A stretch of 64,000 nt of DNA from Streptomyces sp. CBMA29. GTDB taxonomy: Bacteria; Actinomycetota; Actinomycetes; Streptomycetales; Streptomycetaceae. The translations under genes and the position numbers were made by a program. Of the stretch, positions 18,235 to 26,965 are shown piece by piece (position 1 is the first letter of the stretch; each line of letters opens with the position of its first letter). The notes under the pieces are model-generated. The model had not been told where the DNA came from. It made no database searches and was given only the letters and a program-made list of their open reading frames with translations. The stretch spans positions 31,674-95,673 of the forward strand of contig NZ_MECL01000115.1 in assembly GCF_014596445.1 (NCBI RefSeq). The letters run 5' to 3'.

Positions 18235-18903
18235 GTGACCGTTTACGACACCGCCCGGCGGCTCCCCGCCATCCCCGTACTCCGTGACCACTGCCGCGCG
18301 CTGGCCATGCTGGAGGCGATACTCAGCCCGTCGTGGGAGAGCCGCTTCTACTCCTTCGACGCGCACTGGTCGGACGTCGAGGAGATGGCCTCCATGAGCA
18401 ACGGCTCGGGCGACGAGTACTCCATCGTCTTCTCCCCCCTCGGCGCCTATGTCCGCGGCTTCGCGCACGAGTCCCGGATGAGCCCCTACGTCGAGGACGG
18501 CCCCTGGCCCGGTGTTCTCGACGACGTCCCCGCCGTCTTCCGCCCCTGCGTCGAGGAGCCCGCCTTCAGCGACGAGGACGGCATGCCCGTGGTCACCGCC
18601 TGCCTGTGGCGACAGCCCGCCGACACCGCGTGGCGGACCGGCGACGCCATCGAATTCCCCGACGCGCCCGACGGCGACCCCGACGGCGCCGGACTCCTCT
18701 TCCCGCTGCTCACCGACCGCGACGCCGACGCCTACCGCGCCTTCGCCGAGGACTACTACGAGGTCCCGGTCGCCCCCGCTCCCGTCCACCACGTCCTCGC
18801 CCTGCGCCCGCTGACCCCCGAGGTCGTCACCACGCTCAACCCCGGCCTCACGCTCCCCGAACTGGCCGCCGACATCACGTCCATCGGCTACCCCCGCCCG
18901 TAA
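18235..18903 (+). CDS. Conserved hypothetical protein
   Basis: 222 residues, acidic and soluble, with no signal peptide or membrane helix. I do not recognise the family. Third-position GC is very high, so it is a real gene. It contains several Trp and Tyr residues in the first half (SWESRFYSFDAHW) and a Pro-rich stretch near the end. The GTG start at 18235 fits the start of coding bias. It is convergent with the HATPase gene that ends 25 bases downstream on the other strand. Confidence 0.65.
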   Translation: MTVYDTARRLPAIPVLRDHCRALAMLEAILSPSWESRFYSFDAHWSDVEEMASMSNGSGDEYSIVFSPLGAYVRGFAHESRMSPYVEDGPWPGVLDDVPAVFRPCVEEPAFSDEDGMPVVTACLWRQPADTAWRTGDAIEFPDAPDGDPDGAGLLFPLLTDRDADAYRAFAEDYYEVPVAPAPVHHVLALRPLTPEVVTTLNPGLTLPELAADITSIGYPRP

Positions 18904-18927
18904 CCCCGACGCCGGGCCTCTCCCGCA

Positions 18928-19389
18928 CTACCCCTCCCCGCCCGCGCGCCCGGAGGCCACACCCTTGAACCGCGCCCACACCACCTTCCCGAAAGGCTCC
19001 CGCCCCTCGACCCCCCACGCGTCCGCGACCGCCGCGACAATCAGCAACCCCCGCCCCCGTACATCCGCCGCACCCGGCTCGCACACCCGCGGCCTCCGTT
19101 CCCCCTCCTCGTCACGACTGTCATGCACCTCCAGCCGTACGCATCCGTCCTCCACCACCACCCGCACCAAAAACCCGTGCCCCCGCCGCGTCCCGTGCGC
19201 CAACGCGTTCGACGTCAACTCCGATACGCACAACCGCACGTCGTCAACAACAGGCGACAGCCCCCACTCCCTCAGGACCCCCACGGCGAATTCGCGGGCC
19301 AGCCCGACCGATTCGCGTTTCGCGTCGAAGAATCGCGATACGGCCGCGGGTAAGACTCCGGCCTTGAGCGCAGCGCTCTCATCAGTCAC
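18928..19389 (-). CDS. Anti-sigma-factor-like HATPase (ATP-binding regulatory protein)
   Basis: 153 residues, a single HATPase_c_2 domain. The N-box is ELTSNALAHGT and the G-boxes include DVRGRGLLIVAAVADAWG. Streptomycetes encode dozens of such serine-kinase-like proteins, which act as anti-sigma factors or as partners of XRE/WhiJ-type regulators. The GTG start at 19389 follows GAAGGG. It lies downstream of a GntR gene on the same strand, and a copy of the GntR-linked operator motif is in the gap, which suggests joint control. Confidence 0.8.
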   Translation of the reverse strand: MTDESAALKAGVLPAAVSRFFDAKRESVGLAREFAVGVLREWGLSPVVDDVRLCVSELTSNALAHGTRRGHGFLVRVVVEDGCVRLEVHDSRDEEGERRPRVCEPGAADVRGRGLLIVAAVADAWGVEGREPFGKVVWARFKGVASGRAGGEG

Positions 19390-19491
19390 GAACTGTTCCC
19401 TTCTTGTGGCACAGCGAAGTCACTCGAAGGCGTGCCGGATCGCGGAATTTCCCGGCTCGGACCCCGTGCGGCACGCCAATGACGAACAAGG

Positions 19492-19510
19492 GGTGCGATG
19501 ACATCGCACC
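19492..19510. promoter_or_regulatory. 9-bp perfect inverted repeat between gntR and the HATPase gene
   Basis: GGTGCGATG and its complement are separated by one base. It could be a weak terminator for gntR or an operator for the HATPase gene. Confidence 0.45.
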
Positions 19511-19516
19511 CTTTGA

Positions 19517-19542
19517 GACTGGACCGGTTGACCGGTCCAGTC
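19517..19542. promoter_or_regulatory. Putative GntR operator, copy 1
   Basis: GACTGGACCGG and its exact complement flank a TTGA core (11-bp arms). The inner 20 bases TGGACCGGTTGACCGGTCCA match 17 of 20 positions of the site upstream of the gntR start at 20302-20321. It lies just after the gntR stop codon, in the leader of the HATPase gene. Confidence 0.7.
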
Positions 19543-19555
19543 AAGCGATTGTCAA

Positions 19556-20281
19556 CTATCCGTGACTCATCCGGTAGTTGTCCGTCAGCTCCCACAGGTC
19601 GGAAGGAGTGACGCCTTCTTCTGCGACGAGAACCCGTCCGTCCTTGTCGTGCGCGACATGGAGCACGACCGCGACCGCGAGCGGTAGCTCACGTCCCAAC
19701 TGCCCTGCCTCCGCCGACATCGCCAGGCGCACTTTCGTGAGGTCGGTCCCCCGCGCCGGTGAACGCCCGGTCTGCCGCGCCACGTAGTGGGTCGTCCCCT
19801 CGGCGATCGGACCCGCCTGAGTCAGTTTCGGACAGGCCTCCGCGATGTCCGCCGGAAACCACGCCGTGACCAGCGACAGCGGAGCACCGTCGTCCAGCAG
19901 CACCAAGCGGTCACGCCGCAGAGCGGATACGCCCGCCGCAAGGTCCAAAATCCTTGCGACTCGGTCGGGCGGCACTTCGTGAACCGGCTTGCCCAACCGC
20001 CGGAAGGGGTGACCGCCAGTCACGCGCGCGGCGTCTGCCCGGCGCCGGCCGGCGGGACGCGCCAACGGCGTTTCGCGTACGTGGAATCCCTGGCCCTGAC
20101 GAGCCGCCACGAGGCCGTCCCCCCTCAGCACATCCATCGCCTTGATGACCGTCGCCCGCGACACGGACCATTGCTCGCACAAATCCCGCCCGGACGGCAG
20201 GACGTCGCCCGGACCGAACTCACCGTCGGCGATCCGGGTCCGCAACGAATCCGCGATCTCTTCGTACTTGAGCCTGGGCAT
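19556..20281 (-). CDS. GntR-family (HutC subfamily) transcriptional regulator
   Basis: 241 residues. The N-terminal winged helix (about 1-70, with PSGRDLCEQWSVSRATVIKAM as its recognition part) is followed by a UTRA ligand-binding domain (about 95-235). HutC-type regulators bind small metabolites through UTRA and are commonly autoregulated. A 20-bp motif upstream of its own start and a near copy downstream of its stop are the likely operators. It is divergent from the methyltransferase gene (57 bases between starts) and probably controls it. Confidence 0.88.
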   Translation of the reverse strand: MPRLKYEEIADSLRTRIADGEFGPGDVLPSGRDLCEQWSVSRATVIKAMDVLRGDGLVAARQGQGFHVRETPLARPAGRRRADAARVTGGHPFRRLGKPVHEVPPDRVARILDLAAGVSALRRDRLVLLDDGAPLSLVTAWFPADIAEACPKLTQAGPIAEGTTHYVARQTGRSPARGTDLTKVRLAMSAEAGQLGRELPLAVAVVLHVAHDKDGRVLVAEEGVTPSDLWELTDNYRMSHG

Positions 20282-20301
20282 GGCGAGGCACTCCCGTTCG
20301 G

Positions 20302-20321
20302 TGGACAGGTTGACCGGTCAG
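20302..20321. promoter_or_regulatory. Putative GntR operator, copy 2
   Basis: TGGACAGGTTGACCGGTCAG lies between the divergent gntR and methyltransferase genes, 21 bases from the gntR start codon and 18 from the methyltransferase start. It shares the GGTTGACCGGTC core with copy 1 at 19517-19542. Confidence 0.7.
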
Positions 20322-20338
20322 GGTAGACCATCGCACTC

Positions 20339-21154
20339 ATGGCGACCGCACCCCACGTAGCGTCCGAGATCCTGGACTTCTACGGCTCGGTATTCGACGA
20401 GTCGACGCGTTTGACCTCCTCTGCCGACGGCGCGCTGGAGCTGGCGAGGACCCGGGAGATCCTGCGGCGTCACCTGCCGCCCGCGCCCGCGGCTGTGCTG
20501 GATGTCGGCGGCGGGGCCGGGGTGCATGCGAAGTGGCTGGTCGAGGACGGCTATCGGGTGCACTTGGTGGATCCGGTGGAGCGGCATGTGGAGCACGCGA
20601 AGTCGGCCGGCTGCACCACGGAGCTGGGCGACGCGCGGGCGCTGAGCGCGGAGGCCGGGACGTACGACGCCGTCCTGCTGCTCGGGCCGCTCTACCACCT
20701 GCTGGAACGTGCCGAACGCGATCAGGCGCTCGCGGAAGCCCGGCGGGTGGTACGGCCAGGTGGCATGGTCGCGGCCGCCGCGATCGGACGGTACGCCTCG
20801 CTCTTCGAGCACACCGCGACGACGCTGCTGACGAAGGACCGCGTCCGGGACGCCGTCGGCGACATCCTGGCGACGGGCCGCCACGACCCCGGACGCAAGG
20901 GCTTCACGGCCGCGTATTTCCATACGGCGGCGGAGCTGGCGGATGAGCTGACCGGCGCGGGCCTCACCGACGTCACCGTCCTCGGTGTCGAGGGCCCGGC
21001 CTGGGCACTGCTGAAGGCCGCCGAACAGCACACGGGCGGGTCTCTGACCGACTCACCGATGTTCGCCGCGGCCCTGACCGCCGCCCGGCTGGCGGAGCCG
21101 TATCCGGAGCTGCTGTCCGCCGCGTCGCACCTGCTGGCGGTGGGCACCGCCTGA
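20339..21154 (+). CDS. SAM-dependent methyltransferase (class I)
   Basis: 271 residues. The SAM-binding motif I is VLDVGGGAGVHA near residue 50, followed by an acidic end of strand 2 (VHLVDPVERHV) and motif YDAVLLLGPLYHL, typical of small-molecule UbiE/Methyltransf_11 enzymes. The substrate is unknown. It starts 18 bases after the GntR-type operator and 58 bases from the divergent gntR, so GntR control is likely. Confidence 0.85.
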   Translation: MATAPHVASEILDFYGSVFDESTRLTSSADGALELARTREILRRHLPPAPAAVLDVGGGAGVHAKWLVEDGYRVHLVDPVERHVEHAKSAGCTTELGDARALSAEAGTYDAVLLLGPLYHLLERAERDQALAEARRVVRPGGMVAAAAIGRYASLFEHTATTLLTKDRVRDAVGDILATGRHDPGRKGFTAAYFHTAAELADELTGAGLTDVTVLGVEGPAWALLKAAEQHTGGSLTDSPMFAAALTAARLAEPYPELLSAASHLLAVGTA

Positions 21155-21325
21155 CGTCGGCCGCCCGGCCAGGGCCTGAGGGCCGGGGTCTGGAGACAGG
21201 GCCTGAGGAACGGGGTCCCGCGGGCGGGCGCACCGCGCGCGGGGCGGGGCGCATGGGCGGCGGACGGGGGCGAGGCGGGGGCGCAAGATGGCGAAAAGTT
21301 GCCGGGGGTTTCCGGGGGCCGAACC

Positions 21326-24300
21326 ATGGGAGGGGTGAGCGACGGCGCGTACCTCCGATTCCCGCATCTCCATGGCGACCTGCTCAGCTTCGCCGCCGAG
21401 GACGACATCTGGGTGGCCCCGCTGGGGGCGGCCGGGGGGTCGGCCGGGCGGGCGTGGCGGGTGACGGCGGACCGGACGCGGGTGGGGCCGCCGCGGCTGT
21501 CGCCCGACGGTTCGACCATCGCGTTCACGACGTGGCGGAGCCTGGACCCCGAGGTGTATCTGGTCCCGACGGACGGCGGGGAATCGCGGCGGCTGACGTA
21601 TTGGGGCAGCTCCGACACACGGGTGTGCTCGTGGACGCCGGACGGCCAGGTGCTGGCGGTGTCGTCGCACGGGCAGCCGTTCGCCTACCACACGTGGGCG
21701 CACAGCGTGCCGGTGGACGGCGGGACCGGCGGGCCGCTGCCGTGGGGGCCGGTGTCGGACATCGCGGTGTGCGACGAGAACGGGGAGCCGGGTGAGCGCC
21801 GCACACTGCTGTTGACGGGGACGCCGCCGCACGAGCCGCACGCGTGGAAGCGGTACCGCGGCGGCGCGACGGGGCGGCTGTGGCTGCACGGCGAGCGGCT
21901 GGTTCCGGACATCGACGGTCACCTGGCGTCGCCGATGTTCGTGTCGGGCCGGATCGCCTTCCTCTCCGACCACGAGGGCATCGGCAATCTGTACTCGTGC
22001 CACCCGGACGGTACGGATCTGCGGCGGCATACCGACCACGCCGAGTTCTACGCCCGCAGCGCCGCCACCGACGGCCGGCGGGTGGTGTACCAGTGCGCGG
22101 GCGAGCTGTGGCTGGTGGAGGACCTGGCGGCGCCCGACGCCCGGCCGCGCCGCCTGGACATCCGGCTGGGCGGCGCGAGGAGCGGGCAGCGCCCGTACCA
22201 GGTGCCCGCGGCCTCGAACCTGGACAGCCTGGCCATGGACGGTACGGGCCGGGCCAGCGCCGTCTGCGTACGCGGCAGCCTCTACTGGCTCACGCACCGC
22301 GACGGCCCCGCCCGGACGATCGCCGACGAGCCCGGCGCGCGGGTCCGGCTGCCGGAGATGCTCGGCGACACCGGTCTGGTCGCCTTCGTCACGGACGCGG
22401 AGGGCGAGGACGGGATCGAACTGGCGCATCTGCCGGGGCGGGCGTCGCGGACGGCGATCCGCGGCGGCGCGCGGGATTCCGCGGCGGCGGACGCGAAGGC
22501 GCAGGTGACGGAGGCGGCGGACGTCACCGAGGTGACGGAGGAGCTGACCGACGCGGTGCCGGTCGCGGAGGCGGGCGGCGCCTCCGGCAAGGGCGGGCCG
22601 GGTGTCGACCGTTCGAGCACCGTGTACACGGAGGCCGCAGACGGTCACGGCAAGGGCGACGGCGGCACCCGTACCCCCGCCTCCGGCGGCCAATCACCCG
22701 ACACCGACGCGTACACGAACGACGTCTTCGGCGGCGACGGCGTTGACGAGCCGGACCGTCCCACCCGCCTCGCCGTCGGCAAACTCGGCCGCGTCCTGGA
22801 ACTGGTCTCCTCCCCCGACGGCGGCACCCTGGCCGTCGCCACCAACGACGGCCGCCTGCTGCTGGTCACGACCGGCGAGGCGGAGGACGACTCGGACGGT
22901 GACGAGGGCGGTGACCCGTACGGCCTAGGGGACGACGTACGGGCTGACGTACGCGACGAACCCGGCGGCGCGGGTGACGGCACGCGGGACGGCATACGCC
23001 GCGTACCGCTGGACGATCGCACAACCGACGGCCGCACCATGGCGGGCGCCGTCAACGAACTGATCCGTTCCACCAACGGCCCCGTCCGTGACCTGGCCTT
23101 CTCCCCCGACTCGGCGTGGCTGACCTGGTCGCACCCCGGTATCGGCCGCAGTCTGCGCTCGGTGAAGATCGCCCGCTTGTCCGACCATTCGATCATCGAC
23201 GTCACCAACGGCCGTTTCGAGGACGAGCAACCCGTCTTCACCCGCGACGGCCGCTACCTCGCCTTCCTCTCCTGGCGCGGCTTCGACCCGGTGTACGACG
23301 TTCATACCGGTGACCTGTCGTTCCCGCTCGGCTGCCGCCCGTATCTGGTGCCGCTGAATTCGGCGACACCGTCACCCTTCGCGCTGCCGGTTGACGGCCG
23401 TCCCATCGGCGGCGGTCTCGACCCGGGCGAGAGCGGCGGCGGTGACGGGCCGGTGGTCGTCGAGGTGGAGGGCCTGGCGAACCGGGTGACGCCCTTCCCC
23501 GTCCCCGCGTCGAAGTACTCGGCACTGGAGCCCGTGCACAACGGCCTGGTCTGGCTGCGCTGGCCGATCTCCGGCGCGCTCGGCGAGACCTTCGCCAACC
23601 CCACCGACCCCTCCGCCCGCCCGACGCTGGAGTACTACAACCTGACCAAGTCCAAGCGGACCGAACTGGTCCACCACATGGACTGGTACGCCGTCAGCGG
23701 CGACGGCCAGCGCCTGGCGGTCTTCGACGAGGGCGAGCTGGCCGTCCTGCCCGCCACCGAACGCGGCGACGACGACTCGACGGTCTATGTCGACATGCGC
23801 CGCATCCTGCACGAGGTGGACCCGACAGCCGAGTGGCGGCAGTCGTACGCCGAGGCCGGGAGGCTGATCCGCGACTACTTCTGGGCGCCCGACATGTGCG
23901 GCGTCGACTGGCCCGCGATCCTCGACCAGTACCGCCCGCTGGTCGAACGCGTCGCCACGCCCGACGAGTTCGCCGACCTGCTGCGCGAAGTCCTCGGCGA
24001 ACTGGGCACGTCGCACGCGTACGTCGCCCCCGCCCGCCGCAACGAGGGCCCGCCGCACTACCAGCGCCCCATCGGCCTGCTCGGCGCCGACTTCCAGCAC
24101 GGCAAGGACGGTACGTGGTCGGTCCTACGCATCCTGCCGGGCGAGTCGTCGGACTCCAAGGCCCGTTCGCCGCTGGCCGGTACGGGCATCCGCGAGGGCG
24201 CGGTGCTCACCCACATCGACGGGCGGCCGGTCGATCCGGACGCGGGACCGTATCCGCTGCTGGCCGGCGCGGGCGGCACCACCGTCGAGCTGACCTTCGT

Positions 24301-25048
24301 CGGACCGGGCCGCCGCGGCGCGCCCCGCCGCGTCGCCGTCGTCCCGCTGATCGACGAACGTCCGCTGCGCTATCAGCACTGGGTGGCCAAACGCCGTTCG
24401 GTCGTACGGCAGTTGAGCGGCGGCCGGTGCGGTTATCTGCACATCCCCGACATGGGCGGCTCCGGCTGGGCGCAGTTCAACCGCGACCTGCGGATGGAAG
24501 TCGCCTACGACGCCCTGCTCGTGGACGTCCGCGGCAACGCGGGCGGTCATATCAGCGAACTGGTCATCGAGAAGCTGACCCGCACCATCCTCGGCTGGGA
24601 CCTCACCCGCAACGCGCAGCCGGTCTCCTACACCGGCAACGCCCCGCGCGGCCCGGTCGTCGCCATCGCCGACGAAGCGACGTCGTCCGACGGCGACATG
24701 ATCACCGCCGCCTTCAAACTCCTCGGCATAGGGCCGGTCGTCGGCTCCCGCACCTGGGGCGGCGTCGTCGGCATGACCGGCCGCCACCGCCTCGGCGACG
24801 GCACCGTCATCACCGTGCCGATGAACGCCGCCTGGTTCGACGCGTACGGCTGGTCCGTCGAGAACCACGGCGTCGACCCCGACATCGACGCCCTGCGCAC
24901 CCCCCTGGACTGGGCCGAGGGCCGCCACGGCCAGATGGACGTCGCCGTCCGCACCGCCCTCGCCCTCCTGGCCGAACACCCCGCCGCCACCCCGCCCGAC
25001 CTCACCACCCGCCCCAACCGCCAACGCCCCCCACTCCCCCCGCGCTGA
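21326..25048 (+). CDS. Tricorn protease with an acidic insert
   Basis: 1,240 residues, longer than the roughly 1,070 of archaeal tricorn. Domains in order: a six-bladed beta-propeller (about 10-370), a low-complexity acidic Gly/Thr-rich insert (about 385-560, split by a short propeller-like stretch), a second propeller (to about 790), then C1, PDZ (about 930-1030) and C2 with the catalytic serine in SSDGDMITAAF. An HAYV segment after GELGTS carries a plausible catalytic His. Tricorn degrades oligopeptides released by the proteasome. ATG 21326 was taken as start; GTG 21335 is too close to the GGAGG. Confidence 0.93.
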   Translation: MGGVSDGAYLRFPHLHGDLLSFAAEDDIWVAPLGAAGGSAGRAWRVTADRTRVGPPRLSPDGSTIAFTTWRSLDPEVYLVPTDGGESRRLTYWGSSDTRVCSWTPDGQVLAVSSHGQPFAYHTWAHSVPVDGGTGGPLPWGPVSDIAVCDENGEPGERRTLLLTGTPPHEPHAWKRYRGGATGRLWLHGERLVPDIDGHLASPMFVSGRIAFLSDHEGIGNLYSCHPDGTDLRRHTDHAEFYARSAATDGRRVVYQCAGELWLVEDLAAPDARPRRLDIRLGGARSGQRPYQVPAASNLDSLAMDGTGRASAVCVRGSLYWLTHRDGPARTIADEPGARVRLPEMLGDTGLVAFVTDAEGEDGIELAHLPGRASRTAIRGGARDSAAADAKAQVTEAADVTEVTEELTDAVPVAEAGGASGKGGPGVDRSSTVYTEAADGHGKGDGGTRTPASGGQSPDTDAYTNDVFGGDGVDEPDRPTRLAVGKLGRVLELVSSPDGGTLAVATNDGRLLLVTTGEAEDDSDGDEGGDPYGLGDDVRADVRDEPGGAGDGTRDGIRRVPLDDRTTDGRTMAGAVNELIRSTNGPVRDLAFSPDSAWLTWSHPGIGRSLRSVKIARLSDHSIIDVTNGRFEDEQPVFTRDGRYLAFLSWRGFDPVYDVHTGDLSFPLGCRPYLVPLNSATPSPFALPVDGRPIGGGLDPGESGGGDGPVVVEVEGLANRVTPFPVPASKYSALEPVHNGLVWLRWPISGALGETFANPTDPSARPTLEYYNLTKSKRTELVHHMDWYAVSGDGQRLAVFDEGELAVLPATERGDDDSTVYVDMRRILHEVDPTAEWRQSYAEAGRLIRDYFWAPDMCGVDWPAILDQYRPLVERVATPDEFADLLREVLGELGTSHAYVAPARRNEGPPHYQRPIGLLGADFQHGKDGTWSVLRILPGESSDSKARSPLAGTGIREGAVLTHIDGRPVDPDAGPYPLLAGAGGTTVELTFVGPGRRGAPRRVAVVPLIDERPLRYQHWVAKRRSVVRQLSGGRCGYLHIPDMGGSGWAQFNRDLRMEVAYDALLVDVRGNAGGHISELVIEKLTRTILGWDLTRNAQPVSYTGNAPRGPVVAIADEATSSDGDMITAAFKLLGIGPVVGSRTWGGVVGMTGRHRLGDGTVITVPMNAAWFDAYGWSVENHGVDPDIDALRTPLDWAEGRHGQMDVAVRTALALLAEHPAATPPDLTTRPNRQRPPLPPR

Positions 25049-25094
25049 AGTTCTCGATCACGCCATACCGATGCGAGGAAATCCTCGACCCACA

Positions 25095-25640
25095 TCAACG
25101 CAACGCCTGCGCCGCCCGCCGATAACCCAGCGCGTCGGCCCCGGCCGCTTCCCGAAGCGCCCTGACACCCTCGGCAGCGAGAACGTCCTCCGCTCTTCCC
25201 TGACAAGCGATCTCAAACTCGAGCAACGAACTCTGCGCCTGCCCGTCAATTACTGAAGGCCAACCACCTGCCGCCTCCAGAGCTTTCCCCTTGATCCTCT
25301 GCAGCGATTCACCGGGATGAACTTCACTAATGAACTCGAGAACCATCCGAGTCATCTCGACACCAGCAACGAAGAATGCCGAAGCGTCCATCGACTGCAA
25401 GTACCTAGAACTCAGCGAATTACAATCTTCAATAGCACCACGAACGATGCCCTGATTCAATTCTCGACGCCCGGATGCCGCAACCATTCCGGACTGGATT
25501 CCAGCATCTACGCCATAGTAATCCTCATCCAGTCCACTCGCCTCAGACAGAATATACAGCGCACCCCCAACTCTGACAGCAGTCGCGCAGGCCAGCGCCT
25601 TTTCTGCCGAATAATGAAATTGACTTTGAGAATCAGACAC
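25095..25640 (-). CDS. Hypothetical protein in less GC-rich DNA
   Basis: 181 residues, unrecognised. The GTG start at 25640 has a strong GGGGAG site. The sequence is predicted mostly helical (runs such as ACATAVRVGGALYILSEASG and DASAFFVAGVEMTRMVLEF) and has no signal peptide. The 5' two thirds of the gene is visibly poorer in G+C and in GC-ending codons than its neighbours, which suggests recent transfer. It sits between tricorn and a broken FG-GAP gene, converging on tricorn. Confidence 0.65.
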   Translation of the reverse strand: MSDSQSQFHYSAEKALACATAVRVGGALYILSEASGLDEDYYGVDAGIQSGMVAASGRRELNQGIVRGAIEDCNSLSSRYLQSMDASAFFVAGVEMTRMVLEFISEVHPGESLQRIKGKALEAAGGWPSVIDGQAQSSLLEFEIACQGRAEDVLAAEGVRALREAAGADALGYRRAAQALR

Positions 25641-25679
25641 AAAATCTCCCCTCAACAATCACTCTACGGCTACAAGTGA

Positions 25680-26524
25680 ACCTACTTCCATATCGCAGAC
25701 CTATCGGACGTCAATGTCGCCCCCCTCCGGGTCAAGAAAGCTTCACACATCGTCGAATACCCCGGAGCAGCGCCGACCGCGACGTCGGCGCAGTTCGCCG
25801 GCTCCGTCGGGCTCGGTTACCTGACCAGCCCGCCACGACCGACACGGGAGGTGACCTCAACGGGGACGGCATTCCTGACCTCCTCGCGATCGACAACACG
25901 AGCCACCTGCGTTTCTACCCGGGCACCAGCTCCGGCAAGTCGAGCAACGGGCCCACCATCGGCGGTGGTTGGGCGGGGGCGGACATCAGTCACCGCGGGG
26001 ACTGGACCGGTGACGGCTATGAGGATCTGATCGCCCGTCTACCCAATGACAGCGCCCGTCTGTGGGTGTATCCCGGTGACGGATCGGGCGACTTCGGCAC
26101 CCGCCGTCCGCTCAACCGTCCCTCGGGATCGCCGAGCGCCGACTGGTCGCAGACCACGGCGGTGATCTCGGTCGGCGATGTGGACGGGGACGGGCTGGGG
26201 GATCTGTGGACCCGGAATCGCAGCACCGGGGTGCTGACCCAGTACCTGAACGACGCCGCTGATCCGCAGGGTCCGGGGGCACCGCTCGGACGGGGCGGCA
26301 ACCGCACGACCATCGGCTCCGGATTCAACGGAAGCACACCGGGGGTGGCGGCCGTCGGCGACGCGGATGGTGACGGCCACCCCGATCTCTGGGCGACCTG
26401 GACGTCGGACGATCACCTCCACTTCTACGCCGGTGCCGGTTATCCCACGGCACCGCGCGGTTTCGCCGCGCCGGTCGATGCCAGCGGAGGAGGCTGGACC
26501 AGCGTGATCGACGCCATCTCCTGA
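25680..26524 (+). pseudogene. Truncated, frameshifted FG-GAP/VCBS repeat protein
   Basis: The last 230 residues contain four calcium-binding FG-GAP-type repeats (GDLNGDGIPDLL, GDWTGDGYEDLI, GDVDGDGLGDLW, GDADGDGHPDLW), the C-terminal tail of large secreted streptomycete proteins. Upstream, protein-like sequence (IADLSDVNVAPLRVKKASH) continues in the +1 frame until about 25830, so a frameshift separates the parts. No signal peptide or repeat-protein N-terminus is present. I read this as a decayed 3' fragment ending at its own terminator. Confidence 0.7.
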
Positions 26525-26552
26525 CGCGAGCCCGGCCACGGGCATACGGGAG

Positions 26553-26580
26553 AAGGGGCACCCCCGAGGGGGTGCCCCTT
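26553..26580. terminator. Strong bidirectional terminator
   Basis: AAGGGGCACCCCC and its complement form a 12-13-bp stem between the rightward FG-GAP fragment and the leftward small protein gene, serving both convergent units. Confidence 0.85.
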
Positions 26581-26605
26581 CCTTTGTCACGGTGTTCGCG
26601 TGACG

Positions 26606-26842
26606 TCAGGCCCAGTCGTCCTGGTCCGCGTCGCTCGACTCGGAGCCGAGGCGGTCCTGCGACGGGTCCTCGACGTCGGAGCGGCGGTCCTGCTGCCCCT
26701 GGTCCTGCTGGGTGCCGCGCTGCATGTTGTCGCGCGCGTCGTCCGCGGACTCGGCCGCCTTGTCGCGCTGGTCGCCGGCCGCGCCCTTGGCCTTGTCGGC
26801 GAACTCGCTGGCCTTGTCCTTGAACTGGTCGAAAGCGCCCAT
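26606..26842 (-). CDS. Small acidic hydrophilic protein, MT0933-antitoxin/CsbD-like
   Basis: 78 residues, highly charged, with no Cys. The N-terminal half is a helical repeat of Lys/Asp/Ala (MGAFDQFKDKASEFADKAKG), resembling the Rv0909/MT0933-type 'antitoxin' family and CsbD-like stress proteins; the C-terminal half is Asp/Gln-rich and probably disordered. An AGGAGGAG site precedes the ATG at 26842. No toxin partner is adjacent, so an actual antitoxin role is unsupported. Confidence 0.72.
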   Translation of the reverse strand: MGAFDQFKDKASEFADKAKGAAGDQRDKAAESADDARDNMQRGTQQDQGQQDRRSDVEDPSQDRLGSESSDADQDDWA

Positions 26843-26965
26843 GATCACTCCTCCTGGAGTCTGTGGGGATGGGGCCTCGACCAGACTTACACGGGTGTGC
26901 GAAGTGCGCATCTCGGGACGAAAAGCCCAGCGCGACAAGGGCTTTGGGGTCACGGAGCGTGAGGC

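Noticed and set aside
26606..26842. Type II toxin-antitoxin pair
   Set aside because: The small acidic protein resembles an annotated antitoxin family, but there is no adjacent toxin gene.
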